From assembly GCA_016699405.1 (NCBI GenBank), contig CP064972.1:496001-560000 (forward strand): a DNA stretch of 64,000 bases, read 5' to 3'. The translations under genes were made by a program, and so were the position numbers. A model generated the notes under the pieces. That model had not been told where the DNA came from. It did no database searches and saw nothing but the letters and a program-made list of their open reading frames with translations. This stretch comes from Holophagales bacterium (GTDB lineage Bacteria > Acidobacteriota > Thermoanaerobaculia > Multivoradales > JAGPDF01). The stretch's first letter is position 1, and each line of letters opens with the position of its first letter. Of this stretch, positions 43,301 through 51,216 are shown one piece after another.

Positions 43301-44754
43301 GAGAGCATCGGGTCGAGGGTGAAGGAGACGAACAGCGACACCATGACCGCGAAGGCGACCGTCATGCCGAACTGGAAGAAGAAGCGGCCGATGATCCCCT
43401 TCATGAAGGCCACCGGGACGAAGACGGCGATGATCGACAGGCTCGTGGCGAGCACCGCGAGACCGATCTCCGCCGTCCCCTTGCGGGCGGCGGTCATGTG
43501 GTCCTCGCCGTGCTCGAGGTGGCGGACGATGTTCTCGCGCACCACGATGGCGTCGTCGATCAGCAGGCCGATGGCGAGCGAGAGGGCCATCAGGGTCATG
43601 ACGTTGAGCGTCATGCCGAGGAAGTTCATGGCGATGAACGAGGAGATGACCGAGATCGGCAGGGTCAGGCCGGTGATCACCGTCGAGCGCCAGGAGTTGA
43701 GGAAGCAGAAGACGATCAGGACGGTGAGCAGCCCACCGAGCAGCAGGGTGTTGGTCACGTCCTCGACCGAGTCCTTGATCATCACCGAGCCGTCGCGGAC
43801 GAGTTGGATCTCGACCGTCGGCGGGAGCTCGGTGCGCAACCGGGCGATCTCCCGGGTCACCGCGTCGACCACGCCGACGGTGTTGGCCTTGGACTGCTTG
43901 AAGACGTCGATCGCCACTGCCGGCGTGCCGTTGATGAGCGCGATCGAGCGTTGCTCCTCGACGCCGTCGACGATGTCGGAGACCTCGCCGAGCGTCACCG
44001 GGACGGTGCCGCGCGCGCCGATCACCATCGACGAGAAGCCGCTCACCTCGCGCGGCTTGCCGGAGACGCGGACCGGGAGCTCCTGTCCGGCACGGGTCAG
44101 GCGGCCGAGGGGCGTGTTGACGTTCTCGCCCGAGAGGCCGGCGATTACCTCGTCGACGCCCATGCCGAGCGAGTCGAGCCGCGTCGGGTCGAGGTCGACG
44201 TTGACCTCGCGCTGCGTGTCGCCGACGAGCTCGACCTTGCCGACGCCCGAGAGGTTCTCGAGGCGCCGCTTGATCTTGCGATCGGCGAGGGTGGTCAGCT
44301 CCCGGGCGGTCATCTCGTTCGAGCGCACGGCGACCGAGACGATCGCCATGCCGCCGATGTCGAGCTTCTGGATGACCGGCTCCTGAATGGCCTGCGGCAG
44401 CTCGTTGCGGATCGCCGAGATCTTCGAGCGGGCGTCCTGCGCCGCGTCGTTGAGCTTGACCTCGAGGTTGAACTCGACGATGACCGTCGACAGTCCTTCA
44501 CGCGAGGTCGACATGATGTGCTTGACGCCGGTGATCGGGTTGACCGCCTGCTCGAGCTTCTTCGTCACCTCGCGCTCCACCGTCTCGGGCGAGGCGCCGG
44601 GGAACTGCGTGATGATCGACAGCACCGGGATCTCGACGTCCGGGAACATGTCGATCGCCAGACGGCGGTAGGAGAAGATGCCCAGGGTGACCAGGGCGAG
44701 CATCAGCACCGTCGCGAAGACGGGCCGCTTGATCGAAAGGTCGGAGAGAAACAT
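40321..44754 (-). CDS. RND efflux pump fused in frame to a TolC-type outer-membrane channel
   Basis: A single 1,477-residue frame. Residues 1-1025 are a complete HAE-type RND pump: N-terminal LSIKRPVFATVLMLALVTLG, proton-relay Asp pair in GLLIDDAIVVREN (about 400/401), LVTKNAILLIDYT with the relay Lys (about 926), 12 membrane segments. Residues 1039-1060 are a signal-peptide-like stretch (TASVVVLLSLLFAPALSAQAP, with ALSA/QA as possible signal peptidase site). Residues 1073-1477 are a complete outer-membrane efflux protein (LTLEEAVSLAVEKNRDVAKA; LGVKTRLDVDDALLNLRQAEGGLARAQRDY). I see no ATG, GTG or TTG between the modules in frame, so the channel is made only as part of the pump. The start is 3 bases after the adaptor stop. 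Role: export of toxic compounds. Confidence 0.93.
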   Translation of the reverse strand: MFLSDLSIKRPVFATVLMLALVTLGIFSYRRLAIDMFPDVEIPVLSIITQFPGASPETVEREVTKKLEQAVNPITGVKHIMSTSREGLSTVIVEFNLEVKLNDAAQDARSKISAIRNELPQAIQEPVIQKLDIGGMAIVSVAVRSNEMTARELTTLADRKIKRRLENLSGVGKVELVGDTQREVNVDLDPTRLDSLGMGVDEVIAGLSGENVNTPLGRLTRAGQELPVRVSGKPREVSGFSSMVIGARGTVPVTLGEVSDIVDGVEEQRSIALINGTPAVAIDVFKQSKANTVGVVDAVTREIARLRTELPPTVEIQLVRDGSVMIKDSVEDVTNTLLLGGLLTVLIVFCFLNSWRSTVITGLTLPISVISSFIAMNFLGMTLNVMTLMALSLAIGLLIDDAIVVRENIVRHLEHGEDHMTAARKGTAEIGLAVLATSLSIIAVFVPVAFMKGIIGRFFFQFGMTVAFAVMVSLFVSFTLDPMLSSRWVDPDVERKGKRHAVARALDRFNGWFDRTADLYRGVVGWAIDHRKTVVVAAMIAFVAGLGIFGSLQTEFMVNADQGEFQIKFKTAPDASFEETRGRMAEVLKALEAMPEIEHTYASIGAGDTGTVRDARVYVKLKERAQRSKHASVLASDARKLIASIPGIIPSVEMQTDEFAEKPLMISIRGEEIPLLKQYAAALKDAVYQVPGIVDVEVTLELDLPEYRLIVERERAADAGVATPAIARTVGALVGGQAVTTFEDEEGEAVDVRVRLPLAMRQDVTQIGDLRLSVPRRDGSVALVPLSELVTAERSTTPSEISRRDLSREVMLTANLDGVPLGTAVAKAREAAAKVKMAPGYQVVYPGEAERMEESFQYMAEALLLAIIFVYLILAAQFESFIDPLSIMLSLPLSLVGMAGMLRLTGDTVNIMSLIGLILLMGLVTKNAILLIDYTKVLRRQGMERRQALIVAGRTRLRPIMMTTLAMIFGMVPLALAIGQGAEMRAPMARAVIGGLVTSTLLTLIVVPVVYTLFDDVAAWLHRRWAKANALEADAHGGVAGTTASVVVLLSLLFAPALSAQAPVAPAPTPATRTLTLEEAVSLAVEKNRDVAKAREYQKWVKGRYVEERAAAFPRLSLDAGATRNLDGSMQAIFGDLFPSRQTQKTADLSLNQTLFAWGKVGAAMRAAEVGIAMSDDRLERIRQGAVNEVTAAFYDVLLARQLEQIAVDTLAQRERQLGEAEKRHTFGTATDYDVLAARVARDNARPETLRAASTVRVALDRLRLVLAEESTSLDVDGTLVTEVADPAPFDEALAVALEHRPDLQALAHTRDAYREVVRIRAADDKPRLELRASTGWKWLDAGSISVDGKTWAAGLYYSFPFFDGLAARGRVAQAQSDLTTAELDLAQAREGVALEVRSASDEVRVAAEIVRALSGTVDQARRLLEMAERGLDLGVKTRLDVDDALLNLRQAEGGLARAQRDYLVATTRLRFVQGVL

Positions 44755-44757
44755 CGC

Positions 44758-45873
44758 TCAGGCCCCCGCTCCACGCACCTTGTCGCCGTCGCGCAGGTTG
44801 AAGCCGCCGCGCACGACGACTTCGGCGCCGGCGGCGATCCCGCCGACGATCTCCACCCGGTCCTCGCGCGTGGCGCCGGTTTCGACCGCCGTGCGGCGTG
44901 CGACTCCGCCTTCGACGACGAAGACCGCCCCCTTGCCGGTGGCGGTGTCCCAGGACTGCAGCGCACTGCGCGGCACGGTGAGCACGCCCGAGCGGACGCC
45001 GGTGCGGATCCGTCCCTTGGCGAAGAGCCCCGACTTGAGCACCTCCGGGTCGTTGGCGATCTCGGCCTTGACCTTCACCGTCCGGCTGGCTTCGTCGGCC
45101 ACCGGGTTGATGAAGGAGACCTTGCCCTCGAACTCCCGACCCGGGATCGCGTCGACCGAGAAGAAGAGCGGCTGTCCTTCGCGCAGACCGGCCAGGCGCG
45201 CGGTCGGCACGGTGACGGTGAGCTCGAGCACCCGGTTGTCGACGAGGCGGAACATCGGGCGCGGATTGCCCATGTTCTCCACGTAGTCGCCGACGTTGAC
45301 GTTGCGCGCCGCGACGACACCGTCGATCGGCGCCCGGAAGATCAGCTTGGCCAGACGCGTCTGGGCCATGTCGAGCTGCGCCTTCGCCGCGGCGAGCTGG
45401 GCTCGCGCCGCCTCGTCGCCGGTGCGCGCCTCGTCGAGCGCCTGCTGCGTGGCGAGCCCCGTGTCCTTGAGCTGCACCGTGCGCGCCAGCTCCCGGGCGG
45501 CACGCGCCGTGGCGACCTCGGCCTGCGACACGGCGGCACGGGCCGCTTCGAGCGCGGCCTCGGTCTCGCGCGAGTCGAGCTTGGCGAGCGGCGTCCCGCG
45601 CTTGACCTGCACCCACTGCGAGACGTAGATCGCAGAGACGACGCCGGAGAACTCGCTCTTCACCTCGGCTTCGGTGCGGGGGGTGAGGGCGCCCACCACC
45701 TCGACGGACTCCTCGAGGTCGGTGCTGGTCGCCCGCGCGGTATCCACCGCCACGGTGGGTCGACCGGCCTCCTTGCCGGCTTCGGCTTCGCTGCCTGCCG
45801 GTCCGGAGCAGCCCGCCGCGATCGCGGCCAGAAGGAGGAGTGGGAGAGCGCGAAGCGCGATTCGGCGAGTCAT
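44758..45873 (-). CDS. RND efflux periplasmic adaptor (HlyD/AcrA family lipoprotein)
   Basis: A 371-residue membrane fusion protein with a lipoprotein signal (ALPLLLLAAIAAGC, lipobox AAGC near residue 22). It has the barrel-sandwich half VKSEFSGVVSAIYVSQWVQVKRGTPLAKLDSRE, a coiled-coil hairpin (ALEAARAAVSQAEVATARAARELART...), the second lipoyl half IFRAPIDGVVAARNVNVGDYV and the beta-barrel/membrane-proximal domain (SGLFAKGRIRTGVRSGVLTVPRSAL). It bridges the inner-membrane pump and the TolC-like channel. The ATG overlaps the TetR stop (ATGA, 45870-45873), the longer frame is not needed. Confidence 0.94.
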   Translation of the reverse strand: MTRRIALRALPLLLLAAIAAGCSGPAGSEAEAGKEAGRPTVAVDTARATSTDLEESVEVVGALTPRTEAEVKSEFSGVVSAIYVSQWVQVKRGTPLAKLDSRETEAALEAARAAVSQAEVATARAARELARTVQLKDTGLATQQALDEARTGDEAARAQLAAAKAQLDMAQTRLAKLIFRAPIDGVVAARNVNVGDYVENMGNPRPMFRLVDNRVLELTVTVPTARLAGLREGQPLFFSVDAIPGREFEGKVSFINPVADEASRTVKVKAEIANDPEVLKSGLFAKGRIRTGVRSGVLTVPRSALQSWDTATGKGAVFVVEGGVARRTAVETGATREDRVEIVGGIAAGAEVVVRGGFNLRDGDKVRGAGA

Positions 45874-46493
45874 CGGGAGATCTCCTGAGAGGCGGAAACC
45901 GGCAGGGCGATGCCGGTGAAGGCGATTTCTAGAAGCTGGGCCAGACCGGACCGGCCGAGGCCCCAGTCGGGATGGCAGAGTTGCAGGTCCATCGAGAAGG
46001 AGAGCAGGGCGATCAGCGTGACGGCAACCGAGTCGGCGTCGGCCGGACGAAGCTCGCCGTCGGCGATCCCCTGGGCGACGATTCCCTGGACCGCCTCGTG
46101 CAGCGGGCGGTGCATGCTCTCGACGTCGAAGGGCGGGGCGCCTTGGGGCGGGCCCCACAAGATGCCGTTGAGAAAGCGCACTACCGGCGCCTGCTGCTCG
46201 AACTCGTCGTAGATGCCGAGGAAGAGCCGTTCGAGGCGTTGCCGGGCGCTGCCGCCGCCGGACAGGAGGCCTTGGAGGAGAGCCTGCATGCGGCGGCGGA
46301 TCTCCTCGAGGATCTCGAGGTAGATCCCCTCCTTCGAGCCGAAGTGGTAGTAGAGGACCGGCTTGGTCACCTGCGCGGCCTCGACGATCTCGCGCACGGT
46401 CGTCGCCGAATAGCCGCGCACCGTGAAGAGCTCGACCGCCGCCTGGAGGAGGCGTTCGCGAGCGCTGCGATCGTCGGGGGGTGGCAAGGACAT
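45870..46493 (-). CDS. TetR-family regulator of the efflux operon
   Basis: A 207-residue TetR protein: LLQAAVELFTVRGYSATTVREIVEAAQVTKPVLYYHFGSKEGIYLEIL (about 15-62) is a canonical helix-turn-helix; the C-terminal domain carries an AcrR-like DEFEQQAPVVRFLNGILWGPPQG. It leads the adaptor and pump genes and is coupled to the adaptor start. A 16-bp palindrome at 46532-46547, 39 bases upstream of the ATG, is the likely operator. Expected role: substrate-relieved repression of the pump and itself. Confidence 0.94.
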   Translation of the reverse strand: MSLPPPDDRSARERLLQAAVELFTVRGYSATTVREIVEAAQVTKPVLYYHFGSKEGIYLEILEEIRRRMQALLQGLLSGGGSARQRLERLFLGIYDEFEQQAPVVRFLNGILWGPPQGAPPFDVESMHRPLHEAVQGIVAQGIADGELRPADADSVAVTLIALLSFSMDLQLCHPDWGLGRSGLAQLLEIAFTGIALPVSASQEISR

Positions 46494-46531
46494 CGTTCCT
46501 GACTACGAAGAGGGCGGCCGGCGGGTTAAGT

Positions 46532-46547
46532 TACCGACCGGTAGGTA
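46532..46547 (-). promoter_or_regulatory. Candidate TetR operator of the efflux operon
   Basis: TACCTACC-GGTCGGTA on the minus strand, a 16-bp palindrome with one mismatch pair, of the form TACCNACCGGTNGGTA common for AcrR/QacR-like regulators, 39 bases before the regulator start. The remaining sequence to 46762 shows no gene. Confidence 0.7.
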
Positions 46548-46762
46548 GTCTCGCCTCGGGCCGCGACGTCTGTCAATCCCCCCCACACGCCGGCCGACGA
46601 ACGGCGCGCATGACGTGTAACTGATACGAGGGAACGGTCCGGGTTCCCTGCCCGATCACGAGCGGAAGTCCGCCGAGGCGTCGCGGGGTGTACCGTTGGC
46701 GCACGTGGCGGGCTCGGGGGGACGAGCGTCCGCGTGTCCATCGTCGAGCCAAGGAGCGAGAA

Positions 46763-47158
46763 ATGCGAAAGCAGGCGTTGTCCGAGACGCGGATGATCCG
46801 CGCGAGCGAGGAGCAGGTCGCGCAGTGGACGGCCGCGGCGGAGCGCGAGGGGTACTGGTCGGTCTCGGAGTGGATTCGCACGAAGCTCGGCGTGGCGAGC
46901 GGCACGGGAGCGGAAGCCGAGATCGTGGCCGACGCCAAGGCCATCGCCGTCTACCGCCCGAACCGCAAGGAGGACCGCAAGCCCGCCCTCTTCGAGATGT
47001 CGCGCTACGAGACGAGCGACCAGCTCCTCGACCTCGTCTTCGAGGTGTCGAAGCGCGAGTGGTGCACACCGCCGGTCTTCAAGAGCTTCGTCGTGGAGCT
47101 CGAGCGTCACCTCGCCGAGCGCGCGGCGAAAGGGAAAGGGAAGGGCAAGAAGCGCTGA
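46763..47158 (+). CDS. Small protein with ribbon-helix-helix-like N-terminus, unknown function
   Basis: A 131-residue protein; ATG 46763 has AAGGAG 7 bases upstream. The N-terminus (RMIRASEEQVAQWTAAAEREGYWSVSEWIRTKLG) resembles the helix-helix part of MobC/Arc-like DNA-binding proteins. The C-terminus is strongly basic (AERAAKGKGKGKKR). Between them is an EMSRYETSDQLLDLVFEVSKREWCTPPVFKSFVVELERHLAE region. Fragments of similar sequence occur at 54.3 and 57.9 kb. It may regulate a mobile or accessory region; no neighbour explains it. Confidence 0.62.
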   Translation: MRKQALSETRMIRASEEQVAQWTAAAEREGYWSVSEWIRTKLGVASGTGAEAEIVADAKAIAVYRPNRKEDRKPALFEMSRYETSDQLLDLVFEVSKREWCTPPVFKSFVVELERHLAERAAKGKGKGKKR

Positions 47159-47297
47159 GGGAGCAGTTGCCGCGAGGGGCCGGGGGCAGCATCTCGATGC
47201 AGTCGCCCGATGGTGCTCCCTCCCGACGGTCGGAACCGCGCCGTCGGCGCGATCGTCGCCCTCGTGGGGCGCCAGCATGCACGAGAGCCGAAGCTCG

Positions 47298-50200
47298 TCA
47301 GTGACCGCGTAAGCGGGCCACCAACGCTTGACTCACGGCCACATCACGCTGCCAGGTCGCATTGCTCCGATCGAGCTCGGACAGGCGTTCGTCGATCGAG
47401 AGACTCTCTTCAGCGAACGGCAGTGCGACCGAAGGTTGGCCTCGTTGCTCATGAAACTCGGCGAGTTGCCTGAGGCAATACGAGAAGTCCCGTTGCCAGG
47501 CTGCAATCGAGGGATGGGCTTGGGCGAGGCGCCGACTGATCACAAGCGCATGGCGGAAGGCGTCGAGGGCCCCGTCGAGGTCGCCCTGAGCACGGAGCCC
47601 TTCGCCCACCTTGTCGTGGCTGACGCTGAGATCCCGCTGCCAGATTGCATTCGAGGGATCGGCCTTGGCGAGGCGCTGACTAATCGCGAGCGACTCGCGG
47701 AAGGCAGCGAGGGCTCCGTCGAGGTCACCCTGGGCACGGAGGACTTCGCCCACCTTGTTGTGGCTGACGCTGAGATCCCGCTGCCAGGTTGCATTCGAGG
47801 GATCGGCCTTGGCAAGGCGCTGCCTGATCGCTAGCGCCTCGCGAGAAGCAACGAGCGCCCCAGAGAGGTCGCCCTGAGCAAACAGGATTCCGCCAATCCT
47901 CTCTTGACCCAATCCGAGATCTCGCAGGAGCGTTTCATTCGATGAATCGGCCTCGACCAGGGAGTGAACCCCCGCGACCGCCTCGCGGACTGCGATGAGA
48001 GCACCATCCGGGTCGCCCTGATCGCGGAGGACATCGCCCACCTTTGCGTGGCAGATGCCTAGACTCCGCTGCGACGCAACATCCGACGGATCGGCTTTGA
48101 CCAGGCGCTGGAACCACGCGCGTGCCTCTTGGAAGGCGTCGAGGGCTCCGTCGAGGTCGCCCTGCTCGCGCAAAACGTCGCCGACCCGCTGAAAACTGAC
48201 GCCGAGATTCCTCTGCCACGTTGTGTTTAGCGGGTCGACCCTGGCGAGGCGCTGCCTGGTCGCGAGTGCTTCGTGGAACGCGGCGAGGGCCCCGTCGAGG
48301 TCGCCCTGATCACGGAGGACGTCGCCTTGATCAACTACGAGGACGCAACGCTCTCCAAGCCATCTCGGTTGTTGAGCCACTTCAGCGGGGAGCCGGTCCA
48401 TCCAATCCGCCACGGCTCTCAAGCCGCGAGTGACCAGATCCAGTCGGCCAAGATCCTCCAAGCGATCCGAGACGTCATAGAGGAGCGCATGGGCCAGAGG
48501 CTCCCAGAGCCGCTGGTCAGAATCGGCGCGCAGGACGGCCGCGACGTGCTGCATGGGGCGGCCAAGGTTGGCGAGCGCCTCGGTGTCGACCCCGCGTTGC
48601 AACGCTCCCACCAACTGCGAGTGAAGCCAGAGGCCCAACCGCTCCAGCATGGTCGGGTCCGCGCCGTCCTCGTTTCGTGCGAAGCGGTAGCCCAGCACAT
48701 GAGTGAATTGCCAGGAGTCGGTGCCAGCAGTGCGCAACAACCCACGCTGGACGAGGAGTCGCAGGAGCCTGCGGGCCTCCTCGCGAGCCGAGTCGTCGTC
48801 CTCGCGTCCCAACGCTGCAACGATCGCCTTGAGCGGGAACGGCGCCCGCGCCAACAACCCCGCCGCCGCGAGGGCCTGGCGAGCCACTTCCTCAAGCCCA
48901 CGGACGCTTCGCGCGAAGAGCCATTGCAGCGTGTGCTCGGCCTGCCTGGGATCACTGAGAGTAGGGAGGCCCCGAGATCTCCAGTCGCAGACGAGGCTCG
49001 CGGGCTCCTCCTCGTCGAGGGCGAGGAGGCTGCCAGCCCAGTTGATGGCCAGTGGATGGCCTTCAAGAAGTTCCAGTACCGCGGCACGGACCTCGCCACG
49101 AAGCGGCTGGCGGCGAGTTAGCCAGTCCAACAGCGCCGCGGCCTCGGCCGAGCTCAGCGCGTCCTGGATGCGAACCGTCTCTGCTGCCGCCGCCTGGGTG
49201 CTCACTCGCGTGAGCAGAAGCCAGCGGTTCTCCGGAGAGAGAACGCTGAACAGCTCAGGGATCGTCGTGCGACCTGGATCGCCGTCTGCCTCTTCGCCGC
49301 CTTCGACGATGACGAGGATCCGTCGAGCCCGGCAGGCTTCGATGGCCCGGTCGCGTGCGGGTCTTGTCTCCAGAAACTCTGGGCCGCGCAGTCGGTTGGC
49401 GAGCCCGTTCCAAGCCGGTTCGGCCTGACCTTGGTATGTGTAGAGATCAAGGTAGAGGATGCCGTCCGGAAAGGGAGTGGTCGCCAGGTTGCATGCGTCC
49501 GCACCCGCGACCTCCTCGAGGGCCTCCGCCGCCAGGGCTGTCTTTCCCATTCCGGCCGGCCCGACGACGGCGGTGCTCAACCCGGCCTGGAGCCGCTCGA
49601 CGAGTTGCTGCCGCTCAGCGTCGCGGCCGAAGAACTGGTGTGCGGCCGGAGGTAGCTCCCGAGGAAGGCGCGGGGCGTCGTGGGTGGGAATCAACCCCGG
49701 AGCGAGCTTGAGGACAATATCTCGGGGCGCATTGTCTGGCGCCGAGGGCGGGGAAGACACCGCCGGAGGGGAGGCCAGAACCACGCGACGCAGGAGGTCT
49801 CGCGCCGCACAGCAGACTTGGGCATCGGGCTCGCGCGGTTTGACGATCGAAAGGTGGTCTTCGTCGAGGGCGACCGGATCGGCGCCGACACCAGGATGCG
49901 AGGACGTCGGATTGACGATCGGGAGGACTCCTCCGAGGCCCCTCCTCTCGTAGTAGGTGACGGTCTGAATGCCACGAGGCGGGCTCTGATTTCGGTACCA
50001 GTCGTACAGGTCGAGCAGGTGGGAGTCATGAGCTCGGAGATCTTCCATGCTGACCGTGGCGCCGAAGACGGCCCGAAAGGCATGCGCGAGCGTGGCCAGC
50101 TCGGCTCCCGCGTGCGGGGTAGCCAGGAATAGAACGGCGCGCGTCTGGCGGACGACTTGTTGCTTCCGCTCATCAGGGGCGTCACTCGCCTTGCGCAGGA

Positions 50201-50570
50201 CCTGCTTGGCGACTAGGCCCCCCAAGCTGTGGCAGATGAAGAGGAGTGGCCGATCGCCGAGGCCTTTCAGTTTCATGAGGTCCAGGACCTGGGCCGCGCG
50301 ATCCGGAAGGGACATGGTGTGGCCCGAGTCGCGTGAGCCCAGGCCGAACAGACGCACCAGCCGTGCCCATCGACTGGGACTGGCGGCGTAGCCGAGCGAC
50401 CAAACCCCGACTTCGGGAAACTCACTCCCCAGCCAGTGAGGCCACGAGGTCGAGTCGTCGTCGCCATGGCGCCAGGTGGTGAAGGGGTCCCCTCCGAGAC
50501 CGTGGATGAAGACTACGTCGGCCTTGCGCGAGGTGTTGCCGCAGCCGGAGATTCGATGTAATTGACTCAA
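47298..50570 (-). CDS. STAND NTPase: alpha/beta-hydrolase (lipase-like) - NB-ARC - TPR protein
   Basis: A 1,090-residue protein. TTG 50570 is the start: an in-frame stop lies two codons upstream and AGGAAG 7 bases before it. Residues 1-260: serine-hydrolase domain like PGAP1/SesB lipases, with HGLGG at 23-27, nucleophile Ser115 in CHSLGG, LFLATPHAGAE and catalytic His239 in DEDHLSIVKP. Residues 310-610: NB-ARC NTPase with Walker A GPAGMGKTA (Lys343), Walker B-like ILVIVEGGEEAD, sensor LLLTRVS, and GHPLA (504-508), then a winged-helix region. Residues 745-1090: seven 48-residue TPR-like repeats. The layout is that of NLR-type immune proteins: effector, switch, sensor. It would be kept inactive until the repeat region binds a trigger, then oligomerise and activate the hydrolase; in phage defence that could damage membranes. 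No neighbour gene is clearly part of the system. Confidence 0.9.
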   Translation of the reverse strand: MSQLHRISGCGNTSRKADVVFIHGLGGDPFTTWRHGDDDSTSWPHWLGSEFPEVGVWSLGYAASPSRWARLVRLFGLGSRDSGHTMSLPDRAAQVLDLMKLKGLGDRPLLFICHSLGGLVAKQVLRKASDAPDERKQQVVRQTRAVLFLATPHAGAELATLAHAFRAVFGATVSMEDLRAHDSHLLDLYDWYRNQSPPRGIQTVTYYERRGLGGVLPIVNPTSSHPGVGADPVALDEDHLSIVKPREPDAQVCCAARDLLRRVVLASPPAVSSPPSAPDNAPRDIVLKLAPGLIPTHDAPRLPRELPPAAHQFFGRDAERQQLVERLQAGLSTAVVGPAGMGKTALAAEALEEVAGADACNLATTPFPDGILYLDLYTYQGQAEPAWNGLANRLRGPEFLETRPARDRAIEACRARRILVIVEGGEEADGDPGRTTIPELFSVLSPENRWLLLTRVSTQAAAAETVRIQDALSSAEAAALLDWLTRRQPLRGEVRAAVLELLEGHPLAINWAGSLLALDEEEPASLVCDWRSRGLPTLSDPRQAEHTLQWLFARSVRGLEEVARQALAAAGLLARAPFPLKAIVAALGREDDDSAREEARRLLRLLVQRGLLRTAGTDSWQFTHVLGYRFARNEDGADPTMLERLGLWLHSQLVGALQRGVDTEALANLGRPMQHVAAVLRADSDQRLWEPLAHALLYDVSDRLEDLGRLDLVTRGLRAVADWMDRLPAEVAQQPRWLGERCVLVVDQGDVLRDQGDLDGALAAFHEALATRQRLARVDPLNTTWQRNLGVSFQRVGDVLREQGDLDGALDAFQEARAWFQRLVKADPSDVASQRSLGICHAKVGDVLRDQGDPDGALIAVREAVAGVHSLVEADSSNETLLRDLGLGQERIGGILFAQGDLSGALVASREALAIRQRLAKADPSNATWQRDLSVSHNKVGEVLRAQGDLDGALAAFRESLAISQRLAKADPSNAIWQRDLSVSHDKVGEGLRAQGDLDGALDAFRHALVISRRLAQAHPSIAAWQRDFSYCLRQLAEFHEQRGQPSVALPFAEESLSIDERLSELDRSNATWQRDVAVSQALVARLRGH
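47301..48254 (-). repeat. 48-codon TPR-like tandem repeats in the STAND protein
   Basis: Six and a half copies of a 144-bp unit, e.g. QRLAKADPSNATWQRDLSVSH followed by KVGEVLRAQGDLDGALAAFRESLAI. Copies 4 and 5 (about 47.7-47.8 and 47.5-47.7 kb) are almost identical in DNA, copies 1, 2, 3 and 6 more divergent. A partial unit precedes at about residue 745. Near-identity of adjacent units suggests ongoing expansion or contraction. Confidence 0.9.
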
Positions 50571-50868
50571 GGCTCATCTTCCTCTCGAGCAACGAATTCG
50601 GCGGCTTAAGTCGTTGTGTCTGAGATAGGAGCCGACCGCGAGCGGAACTTGGATTGCCCCGGCTGGGATCCCCATGAGCTCCTCCTCGGTTGGCAGGTCT
50701 GTCGCTTGGCAATCGGACAAGTCGTGCCCGCGGCGATGACGTGCTTGCGGATCTCTGTATAGCTGGGCGCAACGCAAGCCTAGCATCGCCGTCGGCGGCT
50801 GCAGAGGGATCCCGGGCACGGTTCGGCTCGCGCCTGGTCCGTTCGATGACGCGTCCGGCGGTGCCTTC

Positions 50869-51216
50869 TCATCGCCCCGCCACCGCCGCCCGATAGAGCG
50901 CCTGCCCGAAGGGCAACGCCGCATCAGCGTGCCGCCGATCGTCCTCGGAGAGGGCGCCAGCGGCCTCGAGCGCACCGGTGAGGGAGATCCCGTCGACCTG
51001 CTGCGAGGCGGTGACCTTGTGGGCGACCAAGTCGAGCTCGGTCTTCTGCAGGGTCTCGGCGTAGTAGGGATAGAGCAGCCGCACGGGGAGCGTCTGGCCG
51101 ATGCGGTGCGGCCGGCCGTTGGCCTGGCGGGTGACCCGCGCATTCGGGCTCGGCCCCTCGAGCCAGATCGCCGTGGAGAAGGCCACGAGATGGTCGGGAA
51201 GGGTGCGAACCGTCTT
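50869..51216 (-). pseudogene. Remnant of an SNF2-type DEAD/H helicase C-terminal domain
   Basis: The frame reads DKTVRTLPDHLVAFSTAIWLEGP, then ARVTRQANGRPHRIGQTLPVRLLYPYY (the QxxGRxHRIGQ motif VI of SNF2 helicases), ending with KVTASQQVDGISLTGALEAAGA. No upstream motifs I-V and no start codon in a sensible place are seen, so only the C-terminal end of a large helicase remains. The 51217-51524 and 50571-50868 sequences flanking it hold no recognisable gene; upstream frames hint at further debris. It sits between the STAND gene and a histidine kinase. Confidence 0.65.

Noticed and set aside
40291..45888. Very long open frame on the plus strand across the efflux operon
   Set aside because: It is an antisense shadow of the well-supported adaptor and pump genes; rich in His, Asp and Arg and without any domain, as commonly arises in GC-rich sequence.
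47301..48254. Regular 144-bp repeats considered as a CRISPR-like or satellite array
   Set aside because: The period is a multiple of three, lies inside one open frame and encodes TPR-like helices, with conserved amino acids and variable third positions.
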